From NCBI GenBank assembly GCA_039805565.1, contig JBDLTZ010000172.1:1-30198 (forward strand): DNA of 30,198 nucleotides, written 5' to 3'. Position numbers and translations under genes: made by a program. Shown here piece after piece: positions 1-7,357 of the stretch (position 1 is its first letter; each line of letters starts with the position of its first letter). The DNA comes from CALJIC01 sp039805565 (lineage in GTDB: Bacteria; Chloroflexota; Chloroflexia; Chloroflexales; Roseiflexaceae). Under the pieces are notes generated by a model that was given only the letters and a program-made list of their open reading frames with translations, was not told the origin of the DNA and searched no databases.

Positions 1-20
1 ATGCCGCCCGCCCCTGCGCG

Positions 21-2030
21 CTACTCGAACACCACCACCTGGTGGCCGCGGACCTCGGGCCCCGTGACCCAGGTCACGTCGCCGACGGTCTCGTGGGGCA
101 GGGCCTCGCCGGTGGTCCCGAGCAGGGCGCGCGCCACGGGTCGGCCGGCCCGGACCCCAACGCGCACGCTGTAGAGCGGCAGGATGTCCTCGACCACCTC
201 GACCCCCTCGCCGCGTCGCTGGGGCGTGGCGTGGATGAGGTGCAGCACCAGCCGCCCGCCCGCCTGCGGCTGGCGCAGCAGCGTCACCTCGGCGGTGGTG
301 GGCAGCCCCGGTGTCTCGACGACCCGCTCGGGCACAAGGCGGTCCAGCAGCGCCCCGATCAGCCGGCGGTACTGCGGCACGGCGTGGGCGCGGTAGGCGC
401 CGAACAGCGGGCTGTGGCAGTAGATCACCCGGCCATGCTGCGTCACTGCGGGGTAGTCGGCCGTCTTGGCGTAGGGCGTGTGCTGGTGCGAGAGGAAGTG
501 CTCCGGCGAGCGGGTGAAGTACGGCTCGCCCACCCACGCCAGCACCTCAGTCCCGGCGTGCGCGCGCACCCGGCTGCCGCGGTCGTAGAGCACCTGGTGG
601 TAGTCGGTGAGCGGCGCGCCGAGCGCCTCGCCGGCCACGAGGAAGTCAGGGCTGTGTGGGGCGTCCCCCTCGTAGGTCACGCCGGTATCCAGCGCGAAGC
701 GGTCTCGGTCGGGCTGGAGGCCGCCGTGGTGCGTGAGGAGCAGCGCGCCGCCCGCATCGACGTAGGCCTGCACCTTCGCGGCAAGATCCGGCGTGAAGGT
801 CAGCGTATCGGGTGCGATAATCACCTTGTAGGGTGAGAGGTCGGCGGCGCTGTCGAGGAACTGGAACGGGCGGTGCAGCTCCAGCAGCATGCGCATCGCG
901 CCCTCGTCTACCTCGCGGCCCACTACGTGGAAGCGCGGGCCGGTCTCTGCCAGCAGCACGCCGACCTCCGGCACGGCCTCAGCGTCGGCCACATACGGCT
1001 CGATCGTCTCGATGTGGCTGAAAACCTCGCCGAGACGGCGGTAGGCGGCCTGGTCGAGCGCGCCGCGCGGGTGGAGCTGGTCGCCCACCGAGCAGACGGC
1101 GCCGCTGGCGGCCATGCGGGCGCACTCGTAGAGCAGCGCGGCCTGGGGCTTGAGCCCGCCGAAGTCGGCCCAGCTCTTGTGGAAGATGCCGGTCATGCCG
1201 AGCAGCGGCAGCCCAAGCGTCTGGAAGTACGAGGCGAAGAGCGGGTAGTGGTTGTAGCCCCACTGGACGGAGGGGAGCGACTCGATCTCGATGTGGCTGT
1301 AGTGCGGCAGCTCGGCGCGCGAGGAGAGCTCGGCGTCACGGTCCACCCGCAGCCGGCTGTTGAAGAAGACCGTGCCGCCGGGGGCGTGCTGCGCCACCAG
1401 ACGATGGGCGCGCTCGAGGAAGCGGCGCTCCTCGGCCAGCGCCCAGGCGCGCACCTGGGCCGTGTTCGTCAGGTCCACGCCGTCGCGGCGCATGCGCTCC
1501 GCCCGGATGGCGCCGAAGTTGCCGTCCAGGTCCTGCCGCACGATGTCGAAGAAGATGCCGTCCACCGGCCCGTAGCGCCGCAGCACCTCCTCGGTCTGCG
1601 CCAGCACGTAGTCGGCGTAGGGCGTGGCGAGGTCCATCAGGCGCCAGCCCATCGTCTCGCGCGGGCCTCGGCCCTGGAGGCGACCCTGGCTGTCCACCTG
1701 GCGCCACTCGGGGTGCTGGTCCGCCATGAGCTCGTCCCAGCCCACGCTGATGTAGATCGGGGCGCGCACCGCGACGCGGTGCAGCGCCTCAACCTGCGCG
1801 CCGAGCAGGTCGAACGTCAGGCTCGGGTGCATCGTGCCGATCGCGGTGGGGTGGTAGGAGAAGCCATGGTGGCACTTGGAGAAGACCGTCATGCTGTCGA
1901 TGCGGGCCTCTTTGACCGTCTCGGCGAACGACTCGGCATCCCAGTCGGCGCCGACGTCGGGGATCTCGGGGGCGGTGTGGAAGTCGAGGTGGACCTGGCG
2001 GAATCCGAGGCGTGGGGAGTCCATCGTCAT
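21..2030 (-). CDS. Putative glycoside hydrolase (GHL6-like) with beta-galactosidase-trimerisation-like domain
   Basis: The protein has about 669 residues. The N-terminal ~340 residues read as a TIM-barrel hydrolase of the hypothetical glycosyl hydrolase 6 / fucosidase-like type: an early YHPTAIGTMHPSL stretch, PIYISVGWDE, and GIFFDIV with an Asp near residue 162 that could be the catalytic carboxylate. Residues ~350-460 (VPEVGVLLAE, then IIAPDTLTFTPDL and AGGALLLTHHGG) look like the glutamine-amidotransferase-like trimerisation domain of GH42-type enzymes, followed by a beta-rich C-terminus. There is no signal peptide, so it is probably cytoplasmic. The ATG at 2030 was chosen over one 18 bases upstream because AGGGAAC lies six bases before it. 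It is divergent from the MBL-fold operon. The substrate cannot be told from sequence. The fold assignment is fairly safe; the enzymatic activity is inferred. Confidence 0.8.
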   Translation of the reverse strand: MTMDSPRLGFRQVHLDFHTAPEIPDVGADWDAESFAETVKEARIDSMTVFSKCHHGFSYHPTAIGTMHPSLTFDLLGAQVEALHRVAVRAPIYISVGWDELMADQHPEWRQVDSQGRLQGRGPRETMGWRLMDLATPYADYVLAQTEEVLRRYGPVDGIFFDIVRQDLDGNFGAIRAERMRRDGVDLTNTAQVRAWALAEERRFLERAHRLVAQHAPGGTVFFNSRLRVDRDAELSSRAELPHYSHIEIESLPSVQWGYNHYPLFASYFQTLGLPLLGMTGIFHKSWADFGGLKPQAALLYECARMAASGAVCSVGDQLHPRGALDQAAYRRLGEVFSHIETIEPYVADAEAVPEVGVLLAETGPRFHVVGREVDEGAMRMLLELHRPFQFLDSAADLSPYKVIIAPDTLTFTPDLAAKVQAYVDAGGALLLTHHGGLQPDRDRFALDTGVTYEGDAPHSPDFLVAGEALGAPLTDYHQVLYDRGSRVRAHAGTEVLAWVGEPYFTRSPEHFLSHQHTPYAKTADYPAVTQHGRVIYCHSPLFGAYRAHAVPQYRRLIGALLDRLVPERVVETPGLPTTAEVTLLRQPQAGGRLVLHLIHATPQRRGEGVEVVEDILPLYSVRVGVRAGRPVARALLGTTGEALPHETVGDVTWVTGPEVRGHQVVVFE

Positions 2031-2089
2031 CGTGTTCCCTCTGTGCAAGCGGCTCTGCCCCTACAGCTTACCACGATCTCGTTGCGCGG

Positions 2090-2118
2090 TTGACGTCCGC
2101 CCTCGGCCGTGCGACCAT
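2090..2118 (+). promoter_or_regulatory. Weak candidate promoter for the MBL-DUF4037-kptA operon
   Basis: TTGACG (2090-2095), a 17-base spacer and GACCAT (2113-2118) lie about 55 bases before the MBL-fold start, in the gap between divergent genes. The -35 is good, but the -10 matches the consensus at only three positions, so this is tentative. Confidence 0.25.
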
Positions 2119-2173
2119 GCCCGCGCCGAGGCCGGCGCTCGCGGTTGCGCCGGCGCCTAGAGAGGGGGAGCCG

Positions 2174-2812
2174 ATGACTGTCACCAGGCTCGAGCTGCGG
2201 ACGAGGGCCGTCGGGCCCTGGCCGGTCAATACCTTCGCCCTGGTCTGCCCCGCCACCGGCCATAGCGTCCTGATAGACCCCGGCGCGGAGCCCGAGGTGC
2301 TGCGCGAGCTGCTCGCCGGCACCGCCCCGCAGGCCATCCTGCTGACCCACACCCACGGTGACCACGTCGGCGCGCTGGCCCAGATGCGCGCCGAGCTGGC
2401 GGTGCCCGTCCTGGCGCACCGCGGCCCTCACGCTGGTGGCGCTGTGCTGAACATCGACCGCGCGCTCGACACCGGCTCGACGGTGACGGTGGGCGCCCAC
2501 GCGCTTGCGGTGTACGCCACGCCCGGTCACACCAACGATATGCTCAGCTTTGTGATCTCCGGTGACCAGCGGGCGATCGTCGGCGACACGATCTTCGAGG
2601 GCGGCCCCGGGCGCACCTGGTCGCCGGAGGGCTTCCAGGCCACGCTCCGCACGCTGCGCGATGTGGTGCTGGCCTGGCCGGACGACATGGTCTGCTACCC
2701 CGGCCACGGCGCGCCTTTCCGCCTGGGCGACAGGCGCGCGGCAATCGAGGTGTTCCTCGCGCGCGACCACGGCACCTTCTACGGCGACGCCTCGTGGGAG
2801 ATGGGGGCGTAG
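2174..2812 (+). CDS. MBL-fold metallo-hydrolase (glyoxalase II-like)
   Basis: This 212-residue metallo-beta-lactamase-fold hydrolase carries the full metal-binding set: THTHGDH (His59, His61, Asp63, His64), His119 in TPGHT, Asp138 in GDTIF and His178 in YPGHG. This pattern and length fit the hydroxyacylglutathione-hydrolase-like branch, which hydrolyses thioesters or similar small substrates in the cytoplasm; the true substrate is unknown. The ATG at 2174 is chosen because GAGGGGGAG lies just upstream and the N-terminus then matches the family (strand leading to GPWPVNTF). Longer upstream readings start inside the divergent promoter region. Its stop is two bases before the DUF4037 start, so the two are almost certainly co-transcribed with kptA. 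Confidence 0.9.
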   Translation: MTVTRLELRTRAVGPWPVNTFALVCPATGHSVLIDPGAEPEVLRELLAGTAPQAILLTHTHGDHVGALAQMRAELAVPVLAHRGPHAGGAVLNIDRALDTGSTVTVGAHALAVYATPGHTNDMLSFVISGDQRAIVGDTIFEGGPGRTWSPEGFQATLRTLRDVVLAWPDDMVCYPGHGAPFRLGDRRAAIEVFLARDHGTFYGDASWEMGA

Positions 2813-2814
2813 CG

Positions 2815-3897
2815 ATGGAGCAGCCGGCCTTCGTCCCCGGCCTTGAGCTGAGCCGCCGCTTCTACCGCGCGGCCGTGCGGCCGATCCTTGACGCGCGCTT
2901 CCCTGGGCTGCCGTACGCCGCCGCGCGCATCGGCCACGGCAGCGAGGTGCTCGGCTTCGACACCGAGATGTCCACCGACCACGACTGGGGGCCGGCGCTG
3001 GCGATCCTCCTGCGCGACGAGGACGAGGCGCTTGCGCCGCAGATCGACGCTGCGCTGCGGGCGGGGCTCCCCGCGACGTTCGGCGGCTACCCGGTGCTGG
3101 TGCCGCGCGGCGCCGACGCCCCCGGCCACGACGCGGGGGCTGACCACCGGGCAACCCCGGCCACGCTGCGGTCTTTCGTGCGAGCGCTGATCGCCCACGA
3201 CTACGACGCGCCGCTGGACGCGGTGGACTGGCTCACCATCCCCTCGCAGGCGCTGCTCGAGCTCACCGCCGGCGCCGTCCACCACGACGGCGTGGGCGCG
3301 CTCACGGCGCTGCGCGCGAAGCTGGCGTGGTACCCGCGCGACGTGTGGCTCTACCTGCTGGCGGCCGGCTGGCAGCGCATCGGGCAGGAGGAGCATCTGA
3401 TGCCGCGGGCCGGCTTCGTGGGCGACGAGCTGGGCTCTGCGCTGATCGGCGCGCGGCTGGCGCGCGATGTGATGGCGCTCTGCTTCCTGATGGAGCGGCG
3501 CTACGCCCCCTACCCCAAGTGGTTCGGTACGGCCTTCGGGCGGCTGCGCTGCGCGGGGGAGCTAGGGCCGCTCCTGTGGGAGTCGCAGCGGTCGGCGGGG
3601 TGGCGCGAGCGGGCGGCGGCGCTCGCGTCGGCCTACGAGCGGCTGGCGCAGATGCACAACGCGCTCGGCCTGACGCAACCAGTGCCCGAGCAGGCGACGA
3701 GCTTCTTCGGCCGGCCGTTCCCGGTGATTTTCGGCGGCGAGGTGGCGCGGGTGCTGGTGGAGCAGATCGCGGACCCCGAGGTGAGCCGAATCGCGGCGCG
3801 GCGCGTGATTGGGAGCATCGACCAGTGGAGCGACAGCACCGACCTGCGCGCTGACCCCGGGCGGCGCGCGGTGCTGCGAGGGCTGTACGAGGGGTGA
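2815..3897 (+). CDS. DUF4037 domain protein, nucleotidyltransferase-like
   Basis: This 360-residue protein has an N-terminal motif GHGSEVLGFDTEMSTDHDW (residues 40-58) typical of DUF4037. The spaced acidic residues Asp49, Asp55 and Asp57 resemble the metal-binding aspartates of a minimal nucleotidyltransferase core. The rest is helical and contains conserved-looking RDVWLYLLAAGWQRIGQEE and a RYAPYPKWFGTAF segment near residue 230. The ATG at 2815 follows the MBL stop by two bases and has GGGGGCG upstream; an in-frame ATG 21 bases earlier would overlap the MBL gene. The product is not functionally characterised as far as I know. Its position directly before kptA makes a role in nucleotide or RNA chemistry an attractive inference, but nothing in the sequence proves it. 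Confidence 0.85.
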   Translation: MEQPAFVPGLELSRRFYRAAVRPILDARFPGLPYAAARIGHGSEVLGFDTEMSTDHDWGPALAILLRDEDEALAPQIDAALRAGLPATFGGYPVLVPRGADAPGHDAGADHRATPATLRSFVRALIAHDYDAPLDAVDWLTIPSQALLELTAGAVHHDGVGALTALRAKLAWYPRDVWLYLLAAGWQRIGQEEHLMPRAGFVGDELGSALIGARLARDVMALCFLMERRYAPYPKWFGTAFGRLRCAGELGPLLWESQRSAGWRERAAALASAYERLAQMHNALGLTQPVPEQATSFFGRPFPVIFGGEVARVLVEQIADPEVSRIAARRVIGSIDQWSDSTDLRADPGRRAVLRGLYEG

Positions 3898-3900
3898 GGC

Positions 3901-4455
3901 ATGGATCAGCGGCTGGTGCGCGTGAGCAAGTTCCTGAGCCAGGTGCTGCGCCACAACCCGGGCAAGATCGGGCTGACGCTCGACCCGCAGGGCTGGGCGG
4001 ATGTGGACGCGCTGCTGGAGGGCGCACGACGCGGCGGGGTCGATCTGGACCGTGAGACGATGCTGCGCGTGGTGGCTGAGAACGACAAGCAGCGCTTTGC
4101 GCTCAGCGAGGACGGGCGGCGCATCCGGGCGAGCCAGGGGCACTCTGTGACGGTGGACCTGGCGCTGGAGCCGCAGACCCCGCCCGAGGCGCTCTACCAC
4201 GGCACGGCGACGCGCTTTCTGGGCAGCATCGTGCGCGAGGGGCTGCGGAGGGGGAGCCGGCAGCACGTCCACCTCTCCGCCGACCACGCCACGGCCGTGA
4301 GAGTTGGGCGGCGGCACGGTGAGCCTGTGGTGCTACTGGTGCGGGCCGGCGCGATGGCGGCCGATGGGCACCGCTTCTACCGATCGGCGAACGGTGTCTG
4401 GCTCGCCGACCACGTCCCGCCGGCGTACCTGGAGCGGAGCCCGAGTGCTGAGTGA
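3901..4455 (+). CDS. kptA: RNA 2'-phosphotransferase (Tpt1/KptA family)
   Basis: This 184-residue enzyme is of the family that transfers an internal RNA 2'-phosphate to NAD+, releasing nicotinamide and ADP-ribose cyclic phosphate. Family landmarks are present: Arg17-His18 in SQVLRHNPG, the RFALSEDGRRIRASQGHS segment (Arg65, Arg74, Arg76), LYHGT (His100) in the NAD-binding half and RQHVHLS (residues 120-126). Length is normal. The start at 3901 is three bases after the DUF4037 stop, and GGGGTGAGG overlapping that stop serves as ribosome binding site, so it is the third gene of a coupled operon. The last codons (PSAE) and the stop are formed by a heptamer repeat. Bacterial KptA substrates are still unclear; repair of RNA 2'-phosphates is the usual proposal. 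Confidence 0.95.
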   Translation: MDQRLVRVSKFLSQVLRHNPGKIGLTLDPQGWADVDALLEGARRGGVDLDRETMLRVVAENDKQRFALSEDGRRIRASQGHSVTVDLALEPQTPPEALYHGTATRFLGSIVREGLRRGSRQHVHLSADHATAVRVGRRHGEPVVLLVRAGAMAADGHRFYRSANGVWLADHVPPAYLERSPSAE

Positions 4456-4470
4456 CGAGTGCTGAGTGCG
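4443..4470. repeat. Heptamer repeat block at the end of kptA
   Basis: Four 7-base units occur in a row: GAGTGCT, GAGTGAC, GAGTGCT, GAGTGCG. The kptA stop codon (4453-4455) lies inside the second unit. The block separates kptA from the convergent small membrane-protein gene. Confidence 0.85.
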
Positions 4471-4663
4471 CCCTCGGCCTACGTCGCCTGCCGCCCCAGC
4501 AGGTAGCACCGGATCGTCAGGAGCGCCGTCCACCCCGCGAGCACCGCGGTGAAGGCGAGCGCCCTGCCGACTCCGCCCGTGTCGAGCCAGCGGAACGTCA
4601 CGAGGTACCCGCCCACCAGCTCCACGGGCCAGAGCAGCGTGATGACGCTCGCCCTCGGCCTAC
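4469..4663. repeat. Pair of 14-base direct repeats flanking the small ORF
   Basis: CGCCCTCGGCCTAC occurs exactly at 4469-4482 and 4650-4663, 181 bases apart. In each copy the CTA is the minus-strand TAG stop, of the small membrane ORF in the first copy and of the Mrr-type nuclease in the second. The geometry suggests that the small-ORF segment was inserted or duplicated between repeats. Confidence 0.7.
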
Positions 4664-4676
4664 TCCGCCACGCCAC
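4479..4676 (-). CDS. Small membrane protein (about 65 residues)
   Basis: This is a short protein from a GTG start that overlaps the end of the nuclease gene by 17 bases. It has two hydrophobic stretches: residues ~11-27 (VITLLWPVELVGGYLVTF) and ~38-60 (ALAFTAVLAGWTALLTIRCYLL). Between them lies a short polar loop, and the protein ends RQAT. Third codon positions are almost all G or C, as in real genes here, which supports coding. No clear ribosome binding site is visible, so translational coupling to the nuclease is likely. I recognise no family. Because it is the last gene of the caspase-nuclease cassette, it could be a membrane partner of that system, but this is inference. It may also be non-coding. 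Confidence 0.5.
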   Translation of the reverse strand: MAWRSRPRASVITLLWPVELVGGYLVTFRWLDTGGVGRALAFTAVLAGWTALLTIRCYLLGRQAT

Positions 4677-5853
4677 GCCTGAAGTAGAAGCGGATCTGCT
4701 CCTCCGCGCTGGCCTGCGCGTCGCGGAGGTCGGAGACGCGCAGCTCCTGCCAAAGCTGCGGCGCGACGCGCACGAGCCCGGAGGCGGGTTCGTACTCCAG
4801 GAGCTGCTGGATGAGGAAGCGGTCGAGCGGAAACTTCACGATGAGCTGGGCGACCTGCTCGAGGGTGGCGGCGTCGGGCCGGGCCATGATGCCGTCGCGC
4901 TCGGCAGGCAGCCCGTCGCGCTGGCGCTGGAGGTAGAACGCGTGGAAGGCGCGGGCGAGGTCCTCCAGGCGCGCCTCGCCGCTTCGGTCCACGAGCGCCA
5001 GCAGCGCCTGGAGCAGCACAGGCTTGTAGGACCTGGAGAGGTTGCGGCTGCGGGCGAAGTCGAGGAACGCCTGGCGCCACTCAGCCCCGGAGGCGGGGGC
5101 GGGCTCACGCAGCAGCTGGCGCCGGAGGTCGTCCACCCGATCGCGGCGGAAGAAGAAGGTGTCGCGCGCGCCGGCGGACACCTGCCTGTCGGGGATGAGC
5201 CGGCCGCGCTCGACCCAGCCGCGCGCCGTGCCGCGGTCCACCCGCAGCGCGTAGCTGAGCGCCGTCAGGGAGATGAGGTCCTCCTCGGGGGCCACGGGCG
5301 CGCCCTCGTCCTCCACGATGTACGGCTCGCGGGCCTCGCGCGTGGCCGGTGACCCTGGGCCCGAGCGCGCCTCGAAGCTCAGGAAGTAGGGCTCGTCGAG
5401 CCGCGGGTCCGCGCCATCCTCCACGATGCCCAGGCGATGGCGCAGCATCAGCGCCGCCACCTGGTCGCCGTCCACCGTATCGACGCGCAGGAGCGGTGAG
5501 GTGGCGGCCTTCTGGCGCGCCTGCGCGGCGTAGCCCGCCGTCGTGATGAAGATGCCGCGGTCGAACGTACCGCCATACGCCCCGATCAGCTGGTCGATAT
5601 CCGGGCGCCGGACGTTGCGGCGGTAGCGCTTGACCTGCACGCCGGCCCGTATGTGGACCAGCCCCGACTCGGTGAACAGGTCGCCGTGCGCGTCGATCCC
5701 GCCGTCGCCGCTGAAGCGCGTCACGGCCACGTTCTGCAGGCCGACGTAGGTCAGCAGGTCGCCGGCGAACAGCTCGAAGGCCCGCGGGGTGAGCGCGAGC
5801 AGGCGCTCGCGCAGTCGGCGCCGCGTGTTGGGGTTGGCAGCGGTGTACGACAT
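4660..5853 (-). CDS. Mrr-type restriction endonuclease with internal HTH domain
   Basis: The protein has 397 residues. The N-terminal ~130 residues form an Mrr-like PD-(D/E)xK nuclease domain: AFELFAGDLLTYVGL, then GDGGIDAHGD (Asp54 as metal ligand), GVQVKRYRR (Gln73-x-Lys75) and GIFITTAGYAAQARQKA. Residues ~190-240 (LISLTALSYALRVDRGTARG, later FFFRRDRVDDL) look like a MerR/excisionase-type helix-turn-helix. The C-terminal ~150 residues begin with SYKPVLLQALLALV and form an all-helical module I cannot name. Mrr-like enzymes cut modified or foreign DNA. The ATG at 5853 is preferred; AGGGGG lies 13 bases upstream and an in-frame ATG sits 36 bases earlier. It is downstream of the caspase-like gene on the same strand and overlaps the small membrane ORF. 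No methylase is nearby, which fits a type IV-like or abortive role rather than classical restriction-modification. Confidence 0.85.
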   Translation of the reverse strand: MSYTAANPNTRRRLRERLLALTPRAFELFAGDLLTYVGLQNVAVTRFSGDGGIDAHGDLFTESGLVHIRAGVQVKRYRRNVRRPDIDQLIGAYGGTFDRGIFITTAGYAAQARQKAATSPLLRVDTVDGDQVAALMLRHRLGIVEDGADPRLDEPYFLSFEARSGPGSPATREAREPYIVEDEGAPVAPEEDLISLTALSYALRVDRGTARGWVERGRLIPDRQVSAGARDTFFFRRDRVDDLRRQLLREPAPASGAEWRQAFLDFARSRNLSRSYKPVLLQALLALVDRSGEARLEDLARAFHAFYLQRQRDGLPAERDGIMARPDAATLEQVAQLIVKFPLDRFLIQQLLEYEPASGLVRVAPQLWQELRVSDLRDAQASAEEQIRFYFRRGVAE

Positions 5854-5935
5854 TGATTCGATGGTACCCCCTGCGGCCGGGAGACACAAGCGCCCCGGCG
5901 GTGCGAGCGGAGCCTCAGGTCGGGGCGATCCGTGC

Positions 5936-5955
5936 GCGGCGGAAGCGCCCGCCGC
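5936..5955. other. Hairpin between caspase-like and nuclease genes
   Basis: GCGGCGG (5936-5942) and CCGCCGC (5949-5955) form a perfect 7-bp stem with a 6-base loop. It lies in the 117-base gap between two minus-strand genes. There is no T-tract, so it is more likely an RNA-stability or attenuation element than a terminator. Confidence 0.45.
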
Positions 5956-5970
5956 ATCTCGGGGCCACCC

Positions 5971-7041
5971 CTACTCACTCGGCCGAATGCGCTTCGACGG
6001 CACCCACTCGTTCCACTCAGGGCCGTAGTCATTGTACTGGATGTGGTGGGCCCCGCCCTGGACGGCAAGAACCCTGGCGGTGTACCACTCGCCGCGCCAG
6101 TGGACCTCGACGGCCGCGCCGGGCTTGTAGACCATCGGCTGCGGCTCGCGCACGTTCTTCTCCGCGACCCACTCGTCGTCGCTCTCCTCGTAGCCGTAGT
6201 AGTGGACCTTGAGCTGGTCGCCGCGCGCGTCAACGATCTGGGCGGGGTACCACTCCCCGCCCGAGTTGACCTCAACGCGCCCGCCGACGCGCGGGTCGGG
6301 CCGGGGGCGGGCGGCGGCGATGACCATCTCCGGGTTGAAGCCGCCGGCGGTGGCGAAGGTGGTAAGCTGCTCCTCGGCGAAGACCATGCTGTCGGCGATC
6401 TGTGCCGCTAGCTCGCGCAGTGTGATCGCGCTGTCGCCGTCCCCGTCGACGAACGCCTGCCCGCGGAGGCCGGCCAGGAGCCCCTCGGTGAAGGTCCAGT
6501 TGCCGGTGGAGGTCTCGTTGGCGAGCGAGGAGGCCAGGCAGGCGTAGGCGACGCGCCGGGCGTGGCGGGAGGTCGCGTCGGCGAGGCTGCCGGAGCAGCA
6601 GCAGTCGGCGATCAGCAGGGCGCGCGACCCGGCGAAGCAGCGCTCGACGGTGGCGGGGATAGTGTCGACAACCCAGCCCTGGTTGGCGTCGCCGTCGGCA
6701 TCGTAGCTCGCGAAGTAGGCCGTGCCGTCGTCGGCCCGGTCGCCGTGGCCGCAGTAGTACAGCACCAGCAGGTCGTCCGGGCCGGACCCGGCGAGGTGCT
6801 CCTCGAGAGTCTGCTGGATGCGGCGCGTGGAGGCCTGGCGATCCTGCAGGTAGGCGATCTGGGAGCTTGGGACGCCCAGCCCGCGGAAGAGCTCGACGAG
6901 GGCGGCGTCGCGGCGGTTTTCCTTTGGGAAGGGCGCCCAGAGGTCGTCGTGCTTCCACTCCAGGGTCCCGACCACGAAGATCCAGGTGCGCTCGGGGATC
7001 CAGCCGAGCTGAGGGCGATGTGGCATAGGAGTGTGCTCCAT
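5971..7041 (-). CDS. Caspase-like peptidase (C14) with EF-hand loop and two Tudor/Agenet-like domains
   Basis: The protein has 356 residues. Residues ~18-240 are a caspase-fold (peptidase C14 / metacaspase) domain with catalytic His99 in LYYCGHGD and the probable nucleophile Cys148 in ADCCCSGS, which fits the family pattern D-x-C-x-S-G. Residues 199-210 (DGDGDSAITLRE) read as a canonical EF-hand calcium loop, as in calcium-dependent metacaspases. Two similar ~48-residue modules follow, at 252-299 and 306-354. Each has the pattern VEV...G.WYPA(Q/R)(I/V)L, a Tyr-rich strand and (D/N)EWV, resembling Tudor-knot, Agenet or chromo-barrel folds. These usually bind methylated peptides or nucleic acid and are uncommon in bacteria. 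There is no signal peptide, so it is likely cytoplasmic. It is the first gene of the cassette with the Mrr nuclease. Protease substrate and trigger are unknown. The start has no clear ribosome binding site; Met6 is an alternative. Confidence 0.85.
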   Translation of the reverse strand: MEHTPMPHRPQLGWIPERTWIFVVGTLEWKHDDLWAPFPKENRRDAALVELFRGLGVPSSQIAYLQDRQASTRRIQQTLEEHLAGSGPDDLLVLYYCGHGDRADDGTAYFASYDADGDANQGWVVDTIPATVERCFAGSRALLIADCCCSGSLADATSRHARRVAYACLASSLANETSTGNWTFTEGLLAGLRGQAFVDGDGDSAITLRELAAQIADSMVFAEEQLTTFATAGGFNPEMVIAAARPRPDPRVGGRVEVNSGGEWYPAQIVDARGDQLKVHYYGYEESDDEWVAEKNVREPQPMVYKPGAAVEVHWRGEWYTARVLAVQGGAHHIQYNDYGPEWNEWVPSKRIRPSE

Positions 7042-7315
7042 TGTGTACGAAGATGTCTATACCCTGAGAGTACTGGCGTCATGTATCAGGCAGGCAATGT
7101 GTTGTGCACGCCGACAGTGAGATGGTAAGGGTTTCGCCGGAGAACGGCAACTCGGTTGGCACGTCTAGAGTAACATTGTTCTGAGGCACACATGTGTGTA
7201 GGGCGGCCATTGAGCCGAAGCCGATATCGAGATGAAGTTGTATCTATAACGTCGACTGCGGGGCGGCGGGGTATGTTGCCAGGCTCGGTGGGGATGTCCC
7301 CGAGGCTGTTCTCGC
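7042..7315. other. Intergenic region upstream of the caspase-like gene, AT-richer than its surroundings
   Basis: About 270 bases lie between the tRNA terminator and the caspase-like start. I see no convincing gene. The base composition is noticeably less GC-rich than the flanking genes. A possible minus-strand promoter is TTGCCG (7150-7145), 17 bases, TACCAT (7127-7122), about 80 bases before the caspase-like ATG; it is weak. A 60-codon plus-strand reading frame across this region and the tRNA is not credible. Confidence 0.4.
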
Positions 7316-7350
7316 AAAAAGCAAAGACGCGACCCTCAGCGGATCGCGTC
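7316..7350 (-). terminator. Rho-independent terminator of tRNA-Arg
   Basis: On the minus strand GACGCGATCC and GGGTCGCGTC form a 10-bp stem with one G-T pair around a 5-base loop (plus-strand 7326-7350). It is followed by TTTGCTTTTT. It begins about eight bases after the tRNA CCA end, a textbook arrangement. Confidence 0.9.
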
Positions 7351-7357
7351 CTGATGG

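Noticed and set aside
873..2093. Long plus-strand reading frame opposite the glycoside hydrolase
   Set aside because: It lies antisense to a well-conserved enzyme and its composition (His, Arg and Ala rich) is that of a GC-driven shadow frame.
2027..3154. Long minus-strand frame opposite the MBL and DUF4037 genes
   Set aside because: Arg/Pro-rich translation with no domains; the plus-strand genes have clear motifs.
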